Source: Magicicada septendecula (taxonomy: Eukaryota; Arthropoda; Insecta; Hemiptera; Cicadidae). From it: a stretch of DNA of 64,000 bases. Under the pieces are notes generated by a model. It worked only from the letters and a program-made list of their open reading frames with translations, did no database searches and was not told the origin of the DNA. Positions within the stretch are counted from its first letter, which is position 1; every line of letters starts with the position of its first letter. The stretch lies in the NCBI GenBank assembly GCA_034769895.1, contig CM068373.1, forward strand, positions 18,829,967 to 18,893,966, in the 5' to 3' direction. Of this stretch, positions 22,716 through 34,560 are shown piece by piece. The position numbers and the translations under genes are program-made.

Positions 22716-24470
22716 ATTCCTTAGCTGTCAACGACCCACTGCAGGGTAAGTGTGAAACGAAACTCACGAATTCAATACCCTTACTACCCTTACTAATTAC
22801 CAACAAAATGTGTTGTAACGGAACTCACTTAACAAAACGTACAACTATGCCTCCACAAATAGAAAATTAAAAGTAATAAAATGTAAAGGATTAAAGAAAA
22901 CAATCTTAAGAATGTCCGAAAATTTAATAATTAAGTTAGATAATATTGGGTAAAATACCTTAGATAAGACTGGTTGTGTAAGATTACATTAACCGAAGAA
23001 AATAAATAGATATGAATATAATATGAATAAAATTAAATAAATGGTAAATAAAAACATTGCCGTGAAAGTACGGAATATTAACGAAGAAAATTAATAGCGA
23101 ATGAAATAGTAAGATGAGTTATACGAAGGCGCAGAAGGAAATTGATCATTTAGGAATGAAGGTCACGAATGGATAAACAAATGAGAGTTATGCATACCCA
23201 GGAAAGAAGTGATATGGATTGAAACAAAAGCACCACCAGGGCATGACAACATGAAGAACCCGAGAAAAAAAAAAGGGATTTCCTCGACCAAAAGGCACCA
23301 GAAGGCTGAAGTAGCTGTGATTAAGGAATGCTTGGAATGGGATTATTAAGAATATACCCAAAGCACCGATATCCAATCTCTGGGAACTGCAAGTAAAGGG
23401 GTACGGGGTTATATAATAATGTCCAGATGCCTGGTAGGTAGATCGTTTGCAATTGCCTGGTATAAAATAGAAATATCATTCAGAAGCTTAGGGGGGGGGG
23501 CCTATCAAAAATGTAAAAGAATTATTATAATTTGCTAGAACAATTAATGAAATGTCTTAGTAATAACACGAGATAAAAGAAAATAGAAATAAGAAAGCAA
23601 ATGTATAAAATGAATTATTTTAATGATTAGTTGTCATAGTCAGTAAATGTCATGTTAATGATTATGAATAAAAAAATTAATGATAATAGATGTCAATAAG
23701 AGTGAAGAAGATAGAAGGGTAAATGTTTAAATGATATATATGTGAAGACAATTAATAGAATTGTGAGAGAAATATTTAAGTTGTAGGTATTTAAGATCAT
23801 GTTTAAGTAAGGACAACTTACAAGCTTAGTATAAAATTGTATAATATAATGTGCTGTTTATAATTTAGTGATGATAGAAAGTATGATGGTCACTAAGAAT
23901 TCTATATATATGTGGTAAGTTTTTTTTTAAAGCCAATTAATTTGGAGATATTGATGCATATTTTAATAAGTTGTGACATAAAAATTAGATGTATTAAAGG
24001 ATACAAAGAAAATTAATCCTAAAGGCAAGAAATATTAATACCAATATCGAATAATTTGTGTAATTGAATTTTGTAGATATTGAAATATTATATGAAGAAT
24101 AGTTAAGGAGAATTACAAATTTAGTTTAAGATTTTGACTAAATATAAATTTGTAAATATAATAACATGTTAATTAGAGTGAAAGAAAAACGGATTCACTT
24201 AGAATGTTGAAAGCGAAAGTACTTTAGGGGGCTGGGGTGTGTTTACCATTATGTAACGAACCTTTTCTGTTACGCTGAGAATATAGGTCAACGAGTAAAA
24301 GTAAACAACACTATACTAGGTCCAATGAAGAACGAGCCACTACAAGGCAACACAAAGTACACCTATTGGAAAGCAGATTTTGGCATTTAAACCTTACTGA
24401 AAGGGCGCAAAAATTTTGGATCAATTTTGGATGTACAGAGTCCATCCAAACTGACAAAATTTGGGGACAA
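22716..24470 (+). other. Non-coding interior and polypurine tract of the RRM element
   Basis: AT-rich, no pol motif in any frame. It ends in the purine-rich stretch aaatttggggacaa (to 24470) immediately before the 3' LTR, suitable for plus-strand priming. A second G-rich run (about 24228-24238) lies upstream. Confidence 0.65.
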
Positions 24471-26695
24471 TATAACACACAAAAAAATTTCGAAAAGTTT
24501 TATTTTATAATTTGCAGTAAGGAATGTGTCGCTGAAAGCAATAACGAAGGGTGTATGTGTGGAAAACATATTTTGTAAGGGACAAAAGGGGAACGAGCAA
24601 GCAAGCTGTAGTGACGGACACGTCATAAATTTCGTAGACAGCTGCGACGCGTACCCTGTTAACAGAGTTCACTGCTCCGGGTACGTAGAACACCAGTTTT
24701 TTGTGAAAACACATTGATTCCATAGAAAACTACATACAATGTGTACAGAGCCATTAAAGGAGAAAAGGCTTAACAATGGTCAAGCATACATGCGTACGCC
24801 AGCTGTCAGGAGAAAGCGACGAAGGGTGGATTGATTTGAAGGACTCCAGCGGTCGATGACAGGGTTTTGACCTTACTTGGAAACGAAAGCGCAGAGAGTA
24901 CGTCCAAACTCAAGGATGGGGTGTTGCCTGGCAATTAAAAGAAAAAACCAACTTTCAAAGAAGGGTAGGCGAGGCCCTTGAACAACAATAGATAATAACG
25001 GCAGAGCGACGAAGTTAAGAAACAATGAAAATGGAAGAGAAACTCAGAGTTGTCACTGAAGATTTTAGAAAAAACGACAGATACAATTTATTGCTGCGTT
25101 GGCTGGAAACGTCGACGACCTCAAAATATGAAGCAAGGGAAGAATCTGGTGGGGAACCAGAAGCCCTATCAGAGAACGCCTTTGAAAAGATGGGTAGTAT
25201 TTGGACTTGGAGGGAAAAACATGAAACCAATAAGGACACGGCGTCGTTGGAATCAGGAGTCTGGTGGGAGATTTGGTAAGGAAAATATAGGAAGGAGACA
25301 GGAACGCGCTCAGGAGTTCTAGCTGAGATACGGACGCGAGAAGAGTTCTAACTAAAAATACGGACGCGAGTGGAGTGAAGTCCGTGACGAGAGAAATTAG
25401 CATTTTAACGAACTTAGAATAATTTGATACACAGTGTGAGAAGGTAGTTTTCGAACTTATAACAAATTAATACAGTCATTACAAGCAAACGAACTATGAA
25501 GTAGAGTCACACTATTAGCCTACCAGTGAACATTAACTGAAACAAATAGTAATCAGACAATAATGTAATTTCAGTGTATAAAAAAAACACTTTACAACAA
25601 TAACTTTTAAGAACGATTAACAACACAAACTACATTCATGAACACTTAATAACCAGACATACCGCAACAATGGTGCGTAATAATAATTCAGATTTGAAAT
25701 AATTTACGATGTCGGTGTACAACGCTAACTTTTATTCATAAATTATAATCCGAATGCGTGGAGTTGGTGAGTGAAGTGTCTGTGAGAGACATCGTGGAAT
25801 TCATCCAGTGCCATCTATCATCTGGAGGAGTTATCTGCACGATTCTAGAACGATCGACATGGGGGAATCATCACCGCAACTACCGAGTGATTGGATATTC
25901 GAATACCAAGTATAGTAAAACATGTCTTAATTAATTTAGATCCACTGTCTGTCATCTCAAAGAATCCACACACAATAAAATTCAATAAAGTAATCGTAAA
26001 GGAATTAAAGAAATCGATTCTAAAGTTTGTGTAGAAGTAAAATTATCATTGTTTATCAGTTTGGAGTAATGTTTATTTCCTATCAGTTTGGAGTAATGTT
26101 TATTTCCAAGTTCTAAATGAATCCGTAATTACAAAATATAGTAACAGCTTAAGAGATATTCATATTAAGAATTCATAAGATGAGGCTAAACATTATAATT
26201 TACTTAATGTACTAAACGCAATTGATGAATGATCATTAATATGCAACTATTAGATTGAGAGTTTGGATAACTAATTTTATTACTGTATTATTTTGATATG
26301 TACAATTTAATGAGTATTCAATTTTATTAATGTATTATTGTTTGATATTTACGATTTAGCTATGAGTATTAAATTTTGGTAATGTGTTAATTTTATATAT
26401 TTACAAGTACTAATGAGTACATAGAATTTTGTGCTACTTTAATATTTACAAGTAATAGCAAACTAATGTGAATAAATTTAAGAGTTATCAGTAGCAATGA
26501 GCATTTATTATATTTTAACCCTGAGATAAAGAGAATAAACAGTAATTAATGTTAAATTGGAGTCCACACGCGGGAAATTAAAAAGATAATAACAAAAATT
26601 ATTGTTAAATTGACGCACACAACGTCGGGCATATTTATTGTTAAATTGGCGTCCATCGCTGGGCGTAAACGGGTACAACTCGTTATATTGTTAAA
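24471..26695 (+). repeat. 3' LTR of the RRM-bearing element
   Basis: 2225 bp, nearly identical to the 5' LTR. It ends TTGTTAAA at 26695 and is followed by the CAGC target duplication. Length differences from the 5' LTR are a TG insertion near 24527 and a 27-bp tandem duplication (26054-26080 and 26081-26107). Confidence 0.88.
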
Positions 26696-26699
26696 CAGC

Positions 26700-27424
26700 A
26701 CATATCGGTTCCCCTCCCGCCACAACGCTTTTCGTTGAGGACTCCTTATCACACCACCCCCCTTACAAAATTTCCCCTTCATCTAATTGCTCTCCCCTTA
26801 CATCACTTTCATCTACAAAATATCTCCATTCATTTATTACCTCAATATATCACTCATTACTCTACATATTTTCCCCATAGCTACTGTGTCACTATCAATA
26901 TTCAAATTTCTACATTACTTTTACTCCCCAGAATCTTATTCTGCTTAACACCCCTTTAACTTCACCTTGGACTGATTAAATGTCCTAACGAAATAATAAT
27001 CACCCAAAATTCTAACATTACCCCATTTCACATTACATTAAGCAGTGAAAATTCAAAACTATCTCGAATCAATTCCATCACTTACTTAAAACATTACAAG
27101 TTTATTATTTATACATTTAATTATTGAAAAACCTGCAAATCATTTATAAGTAACATATTACATATATAACCCCAGCAATCATCTGATGTCTCATCATCAT
27201 ATGAATAACCTTTCTCTAACTACATTTCAAAATTATACAGATTACACATGTTTACAATCCGTACCACTAACACATGGCATACAATTAATACAAATACACA
27301 AAACTACATAGTTATCATCATACAATGTTATTTGAATTCATTACAATTAAATCTGGTACTTAAAATTGTTAGTCTTATCTTTATATTGATAACTATATTT
27401 ATGAATACATACAATAAAAATATA
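26700..27424 (-). mobile_element. Interior of a non-coding LTR element, second half
   Basis: Continuation of the element split at 18925. It shares with 50400-50700 a C-rich region around 'ccacaacg', then 'tactgtgtc', in the same order. No gag-like frame is present here, unlike the 49-52 kb relative, so that part was probably deleted. No primer site was found at its right end. Confidence 0.5.
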
Positions 27425-28546
27425 TTTTATTAGCATACCTCGTGTTTGATGTACCATACTTCCGGTGGCCACGTGTTTCTATCGTCAACATTGGTTATTT
27501 TATTCACACCTAAGGGTTCCAAAGTATCGTTGAACGAGAGGCAGAAGCAGTCGGAGTTATTGAAATAACGATTCATACACATTGGTTTATGATAAAACAC
27601 TAGTTTAATATTTTCTGTATATTCTCAATCACGTTACAAAAACTCGGCTTAAAATGGAGTCATATTTAACAAAATGGCGGCTCTGCAGTTCCGCTATTCA
27701 TTCTTAATTATCTTTATTGTTTTCTATGTTATGAAATTGAACATAATAAAACAAAGACATTTTATATTGCAATTGTGATCTTAATTACTCATTTATTTTA
27801 TATAACCCCTTTTATAACACATAAACCAATGTCTAGTTTGATTATTGCCGGCATTCTCTTTCACTCTCTGTCTCTCATACTATCGTTACATGTTTTATTT
27901 TGATGCATTTAAATTTTTTGTTCGTTAGGATTTAGAGCTCTAATTTTGATAATTTGATATTAATATGAATTTGGACTTCCCTGAAATGTTATAAAGCTGC
28001 GGCTCAGACATTCTCCATGGTATGGCCGATGGTTGGCGTACTTAGTTGTTGGTCGTACTATCTGTCTTTCGTCTGTTCTTTTCACTGAATTTACATGATG
28101 GTTATTATTCTTGTTCACTATTGACTTCTAATTACATTTTGTGGATTCAAATAAAACACTTTAACTGGCTATTTTGGGCCAGCGTAATTTTAACGTGTTG
28201 TCACCATGACGATGTTCTGCAGAGTGGGCCGACATTTTGTCATATTGTCGACAGGTGGTGGGGATTAATTGTTAGTAACCCTTTGTCTGAGGCAGATGAT
28301 GACATTGTTTTCCGTCATCATTATGACGTGTGTCATATTTTGTTATGACAATTTGGCTTTGTGGATTCATGCAACCATCGAGTGCGTTTTGTTTTGCACG
28401 TACGCTCTTGGCCTTGAGATGAATTGTATAGATGAAAATGCGTCGTTTATTTAGACATGGGGGAAGTTGACCTAACTCTCTTTTACATATGAAACCCCAA
28501 TAAAAAATACAATACAAAATTCTTGAACACCATAATTCCTTTAGAC
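27425..28546 (-). repeat. LTR (L5), cut by the hAT insertion
   Basis: Diverged relative of L10 on the same strand. Shared landmarks are a 'gggttcca' block, 'aacaaaatggcgg', and near the cut 'aataaaaaatacaatacaaaattc' against the 53.93-kb copy. Homology stops at 28546, exactly where the hAT terminal inverted repeat starts. The missing piece was not found downstream. Confidence 0.6.
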
Positions 28547-30336
28547 CAGTGGTTCTTAACCAGTGGTCCGCGAACCACTGGTGGTCCCTGGAAACACCCG
28601 AAGTGGTCCGCGAAGCCATCCGAAAAATATTAAACAAGTGACAATGTGTCGTCGGACGGACGGAACCGCCGGCCGGGGCGAGGTGCACGGTGGTGTGCGT
28701 AGCACGTGCAGCGAGCAGCCAGTGTCTCATTCGGTTTGTTCCGTTCGCTTTTTGTTTGAACTAGTTAGTGATAGTCCAACTACCTACATTCGTTGTTTTG
28801 TTCTGAGTGCTTGCTTATTTTCAATTTTAAAGTTTAACAGCAAAGGGCAAATATCGTTGGTCTACGAAGGTCTTTATAGTAAGTAACTGCTCCAGATTTT
28901 AATACGTAAGTAAACTAAACTTTGTTTGTTTTGTTTGTCACACGTTAATTCTAAGTAGGTACTGTGAATACTACATCGTATTTAACATTTTACTATATTA
29001 CGTCACATTGTCAAATCTGCTAGGTTTCTTTTTCATTGCGATTCACTTTGTACCACAGTTCCAGGGGTTTGTCATTAAAATTAGGTGTGTTTTATCCGTA
29101 TTTTTTCTGTGACCACTTTCAATTATTAATGTACATAGGTTACTAAGTAGGTGGGAATGATATAATTATTTTGTTTTCAGAAAAATGCCACCGAAACGAA
29201 AGTATGGCGATGATTATATTAGACTGGGCTTTACTTCAATAGAAATAAATGGGGAGACTAGACCTCAATGCGTAATATGCACAACTGTTCTTGCCAATGA
29301 TGCTTTAAAACTGGCAAAGTTGGAACGTCATTTAAAGACCGTACATCCGAATTATTGTGACCGTCCGCGAGAATTCTTTGAAGGCAAACTAATAAATCGG
29401 AAAAAAATGAAACTTGGACCCAGTGGAACAAGTTATGCAACATCTGAAAAAACATTAGCTGCATCGTTTGAAATTTCAAAATTGATTGCCAAATCCAAAA
29501 AAGCACACACTATCGGTGAATCTCTAATAAAGCCTTGTATGCTTAAAGCTGTAGAAGAGCTTTTAGGGCAGGAAGCTCAAAAGAAAATTCGTGAAATACC
29601 ACTTTCAAACGACACAGTGAAGTCGCGTATTCAAAAAATGTCAAATGATATTGAAGAACAAGTTATTGACAAGATTAAATGTAGTCCTTATTTTGCGCTA
29701 CAATGTGATGAATCTACCGACGTTTCACAATGTTGTCAATTACTTGTATTTATTCGATTTTTGAATGACAATAAGAAGTTTAAAGAGGAGTTACTATTTT
29801 CTCAAGAACTGGAAACAACGACGCAAGGTGCAGATGTTATGGATGTAATAAGTCAATATCTGGAGAAACATGGACTTATGTGGCAAAAGCTTGCGGGGTT
29901 TTGTACGGACGGTGCTCCTGCTATGCTTGGTTCTCGCTCTGGTCTTACAGCGTTGATAAAAACAAAAAATCCATCTGCAATTACGACGCACTGCGTTATT
30001 CATCGTCAAGCATTGGCTGCCAAAACGCTCCCGGAATGCTTTGCTATTGCGATGAAAACAGCTATAAATGTAGTTAACTTCATTAAAAACAGTGCACTTA
30101 ACACTCATCTCTTCAAACAATTGTGCTCTGATATGAACTCTGAACACGAAACTCTGCTTTTCCACACGGAAGTGCGTTGGCTTTCCAAAGGAAACATGCT
30201 GTCGAGATTGTACGAACTGAGAGAGGAAGTACAAATATTTTTAACGAAGAACAAAGAGCTGCTAGATCAGTTCTGTGAGTCCAAATTTCAAATACGTTTT
30301 GCTTATTTGGTCGATTTTTTCGCACACCTAGCAAAG
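28547..30336 (+). mobile_element. hAT transposon (ZBED5-like), 3'-truncated
   Basis: It starts with a hAT-type terminus CAGTGGTTCTTAACCAGTGG at 28547, part of a longer palindromic stretch to about 28585. A 5' leader precedes the transposase gene at 29185. Recognisable transposase sequence stops near 30336 and no matching 3' terminal repeat is visible. Confidence 0.75.
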
Positions 30337-30384
30337 CGGCAACGCTGGCAACGTAGACTTTTGCCCCATTATTTGGAAAGTTAA
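29185..30384 (+). CDS. hAT transposase, BED finger plus partial catalytic domain
   Basis: This 399-codon frame resembles ZBED5/FAM200/SCAND3-type domesticated hAT proteins and their parent transposons. An N-terminal BED-type zinc finger binds DNA: C-x2-C in CVICTTVL and H-x4-H in ERHLKTVH, residues about 31-54. The RNase H-like core begins with FALQCDESTDVSQCCQLLVF (first catalytic Asp), then GFCTDGAPAMLGSRSG (second), then THCVIHRQALAAK and EVRWLSKGN. The frame is intact, but family sequence ends at about FQIRFAYLVDFFAHLA. The final 16 codons are unrelated flanking sequence. The C-terminal dimerisation region and last catalytic Glu are missing, so it should be inactive. Confidence 0.85.
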   Translation: MPPKRKYGDDYIRLGFTSIEINGETRPQCVICTTVLANDALKLAKLERHLKTVHPNYCDRPREFFEGKLINRKKMKLGPSGTSYATSEKTLAASFEISKLIAKSKKAHTIGESLIKPCMLKAVEELLGQEAQKKIREIPLSNDTVKSRIQKMSNDIEEQVIDKIKCSPYFALQCDESTDVSQCCQLLVFIRFLNDNKKFKEELLFSQELETTTQGADVMDVISQYLEKHGLMWQKLAGFCTDGAPAMLGSRSGLTALIKTKNPSAITTHCVIHRQALAAKTLPECFAIAMKTAINVVNFIKNSALNTHLFKQLCSDMNSEHETLLFHTEVRWLSKGNMLSRLYELREEVQIFLTKNKELLDQFCESKFQIRFAYLVDFFAHLAKRQRWQRRLLPHYLES

Positions 30385-30481
30385 TTACTTGCGGATCCGC
30401 AGCGCTGGATCCAGCAGGCCGAAAAATGCACTGGATCCAGCTGGATTGCTGGATGAGGGATCCAGCAATTGCAATCCCTAG
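30337..30481 (+). repeat. Repeat-rich tail ending in a second hAT-like terminus
   Basis: Several copies of 'ggatccagc' on both strands form imperfect palindromes, and the segment ends 'gcaattgcaatcccta'. That resembles the terminus of a different, non-autonomous hAT family. It abuts LTR L6 at 30482. Confidence 0.4.
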
Positions 30482-30960
30482 ATGAAACCATACACACGAT
30501 GAAAGGGAAGTAGACATTTCAGCAATAATTAAATACTGGCTTTTCACCAAAGTTTTTAAGTTGAGCTCAACAAAAACCTAAAAGTATGTAAATGTGTATG
30601 ATTGTGTAAGTGAAGAATATGAATATAGGCCTAACAAGAAGTGTTGAGTTTGCGTAATCTTTGATATACGTATTCGTATTTTGATGTAATAGTTATTGGA
30701 AATCAGTTTTACGCCTTAAGGCGGAATAAATGTGGTCATGATCTTTTTTTATGTTGTCAAAAGAAAATAAATAATGTTATATTTTACTTGATATACGCAT
30801 TTTGTTATTTGTATTTGCCCACTGTTCTCTGCCGAAGTACACTAAACGAAGTCCTGGACCAAACTTAACACATAAAATCTATATGTAATTAATAACTAAT
30901 AAGTGAACATACTTCAACCTCAACATTATTGTTGATTAATAGTTGTCTCTTATATTTACT
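30482..30960 (+). repeat. Partial LTR (L6), plus strand
   Basis: Reverse-complement relative of 47870-48212: 'gatgaaacc', 'gagctcaa', 'ataggcctaacaagaagtgttgagtt', 'ccttaaggcggaataa' and the 'tttgcccac..tctctgcc' block appear in mirrored order. It is the only LTR of this group on the plus strand. Its 5' part is missing at 30481. Confidence 0.65.
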
Positions 30961-33205
30961 TTACAATTGGAGCTAGTCTTTTGAACATCACTTAGTGGTT
31001 TTTTTTTATACATTATTAATTTATACATTTACAACTCTTATATTCACTTTCCCCTTTATTCTCTATCATTATTGTTTTACCTTTGAGTTCTGGTTATACT
31101 GTCAAGTCATTGAAATTAGTTTATTAATAGTTTGATGTCAGTGTCAAATCACAGCATAGGGTTATAAATCAACTTTGAAATTACTTCTGTGTTCTCTATC
31201 ATTAACCATACTTTATATTCTCATGGTTTATTTTATTCTTGTCGTTATTAGTCCTTCTTGTAGTTGAATTCCTTTTATTTTCCCTAGTCGCACTGATTCT
31301 ATTATTATTCTTAATAAATCTCTTCTTGTTATGGGTGTTGTTGTCTTCTTCTCACTGTCTGATCTATTGGGTATTTGGGTCAACGTTGTCTTGTCTTTAG
31401 TCGTGCGTCTTCGTTTCTTCTGTAATACATTACTTGTTAATTATAATTTATTTTATTCCCTTATATTAGTCACAAATCGTCCTATGTTCCTTTTTAATGT
31501 TCCCATTTTGTTATTTATTTTGCTTTGGATAGTTTATAACCAGTTTGTTTTACTTTGGTATTGGGTTGGTTATATGTACCGTTACAATATATTATGTTCT
31601 CTTCAAGATGTAGGGGAGTAGAGAGGATTGATTGGCTTATTTGTGCAATTCTGAGCACAGCCCATTCACTTCTTTGAATAACAAAACTGTTTTGTATTCA
31701 GTTCAGGCAAAGTAAGGGTACCTGTGCGTCTAGTAATAAAAAATATTCGTTGAGTAATGCTTTTACGGATACTTGAAAATGTTCATGAATAAAATTAGTT
31801 TTTGTTCAAGCTCAATTAAAGAAAGGTTGAGTGCATGGTAAACATGAATTATACAGAATTAAGTATACAAAGTTTTGAAAAGAATTCTTTAAATATAGAT
31901 TAACAGTATGTTAATAAAATCTATTATCAATAGTGCAGAGTTGTGTTAACTCTGTGATGAAATTATGGAAAGGACTTGACTCCTCATGGGAAAACCAATA
32001 AATCATTAGAAAAATACTCACAGAGAGTTCAGCTGAGACATTTGTCCAAAATGTTATTGGCAAGTGTGCATCTTAACTGTAGTTAGCTTTTCCGTAATGG
32101 AAATAGCGAAGAATAGCAGAACTTGTGCTACAGTTAACTGTGAAGTAAGGGTTGTAATCCAAGCCATGCATTTACCTCCATTAAAGACTAGTAAGAAATG
32201 AGATTTACGTCAGTTTGTTTTTTAAGGTACTGAATCTTAAATTCAATACTAATTAATAAGGCATTTATCTTGATTTGTTGAGATGGATGGGATGGATCGT
32301 TATTTCAGTATAAGATAGGAGTGAACTTTGTATAAAGGCATAGGTTTAAGAAAACTACAGAATTGATGGTACATGTACCTGAAGATGTAGATTTTGATGT
32401 TGTGAAAGAGGGTGAGGGAATTACCAAACAGCTTATTAGGGTATGGCGTAAAGTCATTTGGAACGGTAAATGTTGAGTACTCCTAAAAAAAAACCACATT
32501 AGACATTAGATACTGTAATGCTAATATCCCCAAGTTGTGGTGCCAAATGCTGCTCTTATTTTAATTGCTTACAATCTCAGGGTTTTTATTGGTAATAATT
32601 TATATATTATCAGTTATGCAATCAAATGTTATGAGACTCTAGTATTCAATATTTACTCAGAAGGTGTTGAAAACTACTTCTAGTGATAATTTCATAGGGT
32701 TTATCTTCAATAAACAAACAAGACGTGTTTATCTGTCGACCATGAAATTTATTATGTTTAACGATTACTGTCATTAATATCATATTTCTATTCTACGTAA
32801 CAAATGATTGTCAATAATTATTTTAGTACATGATTTCTCTCAATAAACAATTATAAAAAACTAAAATATCTCTTCATATCTCAGTATCTCTTAATATCTC
32901 AATATTCTTTTGAGTGTTATTAAAATATGAATTAATTCTTATACCTAATTACTTATTTCATTATGACATATAATTTTAAATGGATTCATTTAAATATGAA
33001 ATGCACTTAATTCTCTTTATATTCTAACACTTTGACTTTAAAATTTATACGTAAGTTTTGAATGAGGACATCCTATCTTATAAAATTCTCTACGTGAATT
33101 CTTTTAGAGTGACAGACAGATGATTTCGTAAACTAAAATTAATACATAAATTTTTTACTCTCGGTACGTTATCCACAAACTATGGCGCATTGTCATGATG
33201 TGCTC
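30961..33205. other. AT-rich intergenic DNA
   Basis: No gene, RNA or mobile-element signature could be supported. The small ORFs (such as 31331-31621) are Leu/Phe/Val-rich translations of T-rich DNA with no recognisable motif. Confidence 0.5.
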
Positions 33206-34560
33206 TTGAAATAGTACAAGGTAATTAAATGATTAAAATATTGAAATTTGTCCCTGTTCGGGCGTCGTTGAAATAGTACAAGGGAATTAAAATATTGATA
33301 TATTAAAATATGTTTAAAAATATTAAAATTGGGTCACCTACCTGTATTTGGACCAGGTGTCGTCTAGTGTACTCAGCAGAGAAAAACAGGTAAATGCAAA
33401 TAACAAATACATATTTATACGTTCACTCAACACATTATTTTATTTCATCTTATTCTGTCATCAACTACCACAATAACTCCCACATCAACAAATTCGTCTT
33501 TCTCTACATTTGTATTCTGAAAATAGATTCTTCAATATATTTAACCCTATATATTTACTTTATATATTTACTTAATTAGATTATATCTATTTTGTTTAAC
33601 ACATTATTTTATTTCATCTTATTCTGTCATCAACTACCACAATAACTCCCACATCAACAATTTCGTCTTTCTCTTAAATTACATTGATAATAGATTCTGA
33701 AATATATTTAACCCTATTTACTTAACTAGACTATATCTATTTTGTAAAGCGACCCAGTTTGTCCACTCTCTCATTCATTCATTATACATTTAAGTTTTAT
33801 TTTCCCCTATAATTAAGAGCTCTTTTAAATTAAATATTTGTAATTAATTGAAGGCGATACACTTACGTATTTAACGGCGTCACTACTGCCCATGTGCTGC
33901 TCTCCGCACTTTCATCACAGTTGTCCGAAAATATGTTATATTGCGTTAATTTTGACGTCACTGAGATTAGTTCATGTTGTACTGTTTTATAACTTCCGAT
34001 TCCGTGTTTAATTCACATTTTATACTGGTCGGCCGACCCTAATTTGCTTGAGCTAAGTTTTTATATGACTGCACGGTCCGCTGGCTGTAGTAAGACAAAA
34101 GGACGCTCACAGTTTTTTAAGATGGCTAGCCGCTTAATCCTCGGCAACTTGGTATGTGATTGGCACACAGCGGTACCACGTGACACGGCAAATATTCAAC
34201 GCCGCATATAGTCTACTCACTGTAACTGCTCAACCAGCCGAGTACGTGATAATTTAGCTGTAAGCACACACATCCGCGCAATAGCGCACGTTCCATAGCA
34301 CCTTAAAATCATACTTGTTGACAACTTTTCTGGACGAACATGCAGATGGGCGTCGCCTTCAGGAATTTCTATTGTTACAGCCGGAGGCCCTCTGTGGGTA
34401 CTATTGTGTGTCGCATTTACAATCAAATTGAAAATCCCTCATCCCAGTCTGCCCCGTTACACTCTCCTTTTTGGTTCCTTAAATCAGCATATGGAGATGT
34501 AGATGTTCCGTCGACTGCGTTGAACACAGAATCATTTGCGTGCATAACAGTGTGATTCTT
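33206..34560 (-). repeat. LTR (L7) with an internal primer-site copy
   Basis: Minus-strand LTR with the U5 landmark 'accaggtgtcgtctagtgta...cagcagagaaaaacagg' shared with L3. A tRNA-Lys primer-site copy on the minus strand (33250-33267, CGACGCCCGAACAGGGAC) is flanked on both sides by the LTR end 'ttgaaatagtacaagg'. The primer site therefore lies inside the LTR. The right edge is not determined. Confidence 0.6.
33431..33670. repeat. Direct repeat, period 169 bp, in L7
   Basis: 'cacattattttatttcatct' and the following ~50 nt (through 'ttcgtctttctc') occur at 33431 and again at 33600 with nearly perfect identity. Confidence 0.85.

Larger units (their letters stand above)
18926..26699 (+). mobile_element. 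Young complete LTR element carrying a captured RRM gene
   Basis: A full LTR-interior-LTR unit (18930-26695) flanked by a 4-bp direct repeat CAGC (18926-18929 and 26696-26699), the duplication size expected of Ty3/gypsy integration. The two ~2.2-kb LTRs differ by about six substitutions seen by eye, plus a 2-nt and a 27-nt indel, so insertion was recent. The 3.3-kb interior has a primer-site-like region, one 464-codon ORF (gag-like plus RRM) and ~1.75 kb of non-coding DNA ending in a purine-rich tract at 24458-24470. There is no protease, RT, RNase H or integrase, so it must be mobilised by another element. Confidence 0.88.

Noticed and set aside
24238..24470. 3' LTR starting at TGTGTTTACC (24238) after a G-rich run
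   Set aside because: The 5' copy starts at TATAACACAC (18930), directly after CAGC, which is duplicated at the other end. The LTR therefore starts at 24471.
28563..28886. ORF over the hAT 5' end
   Set aside because: Covers the terminal repeat and untranslated leader; no protein similarity.
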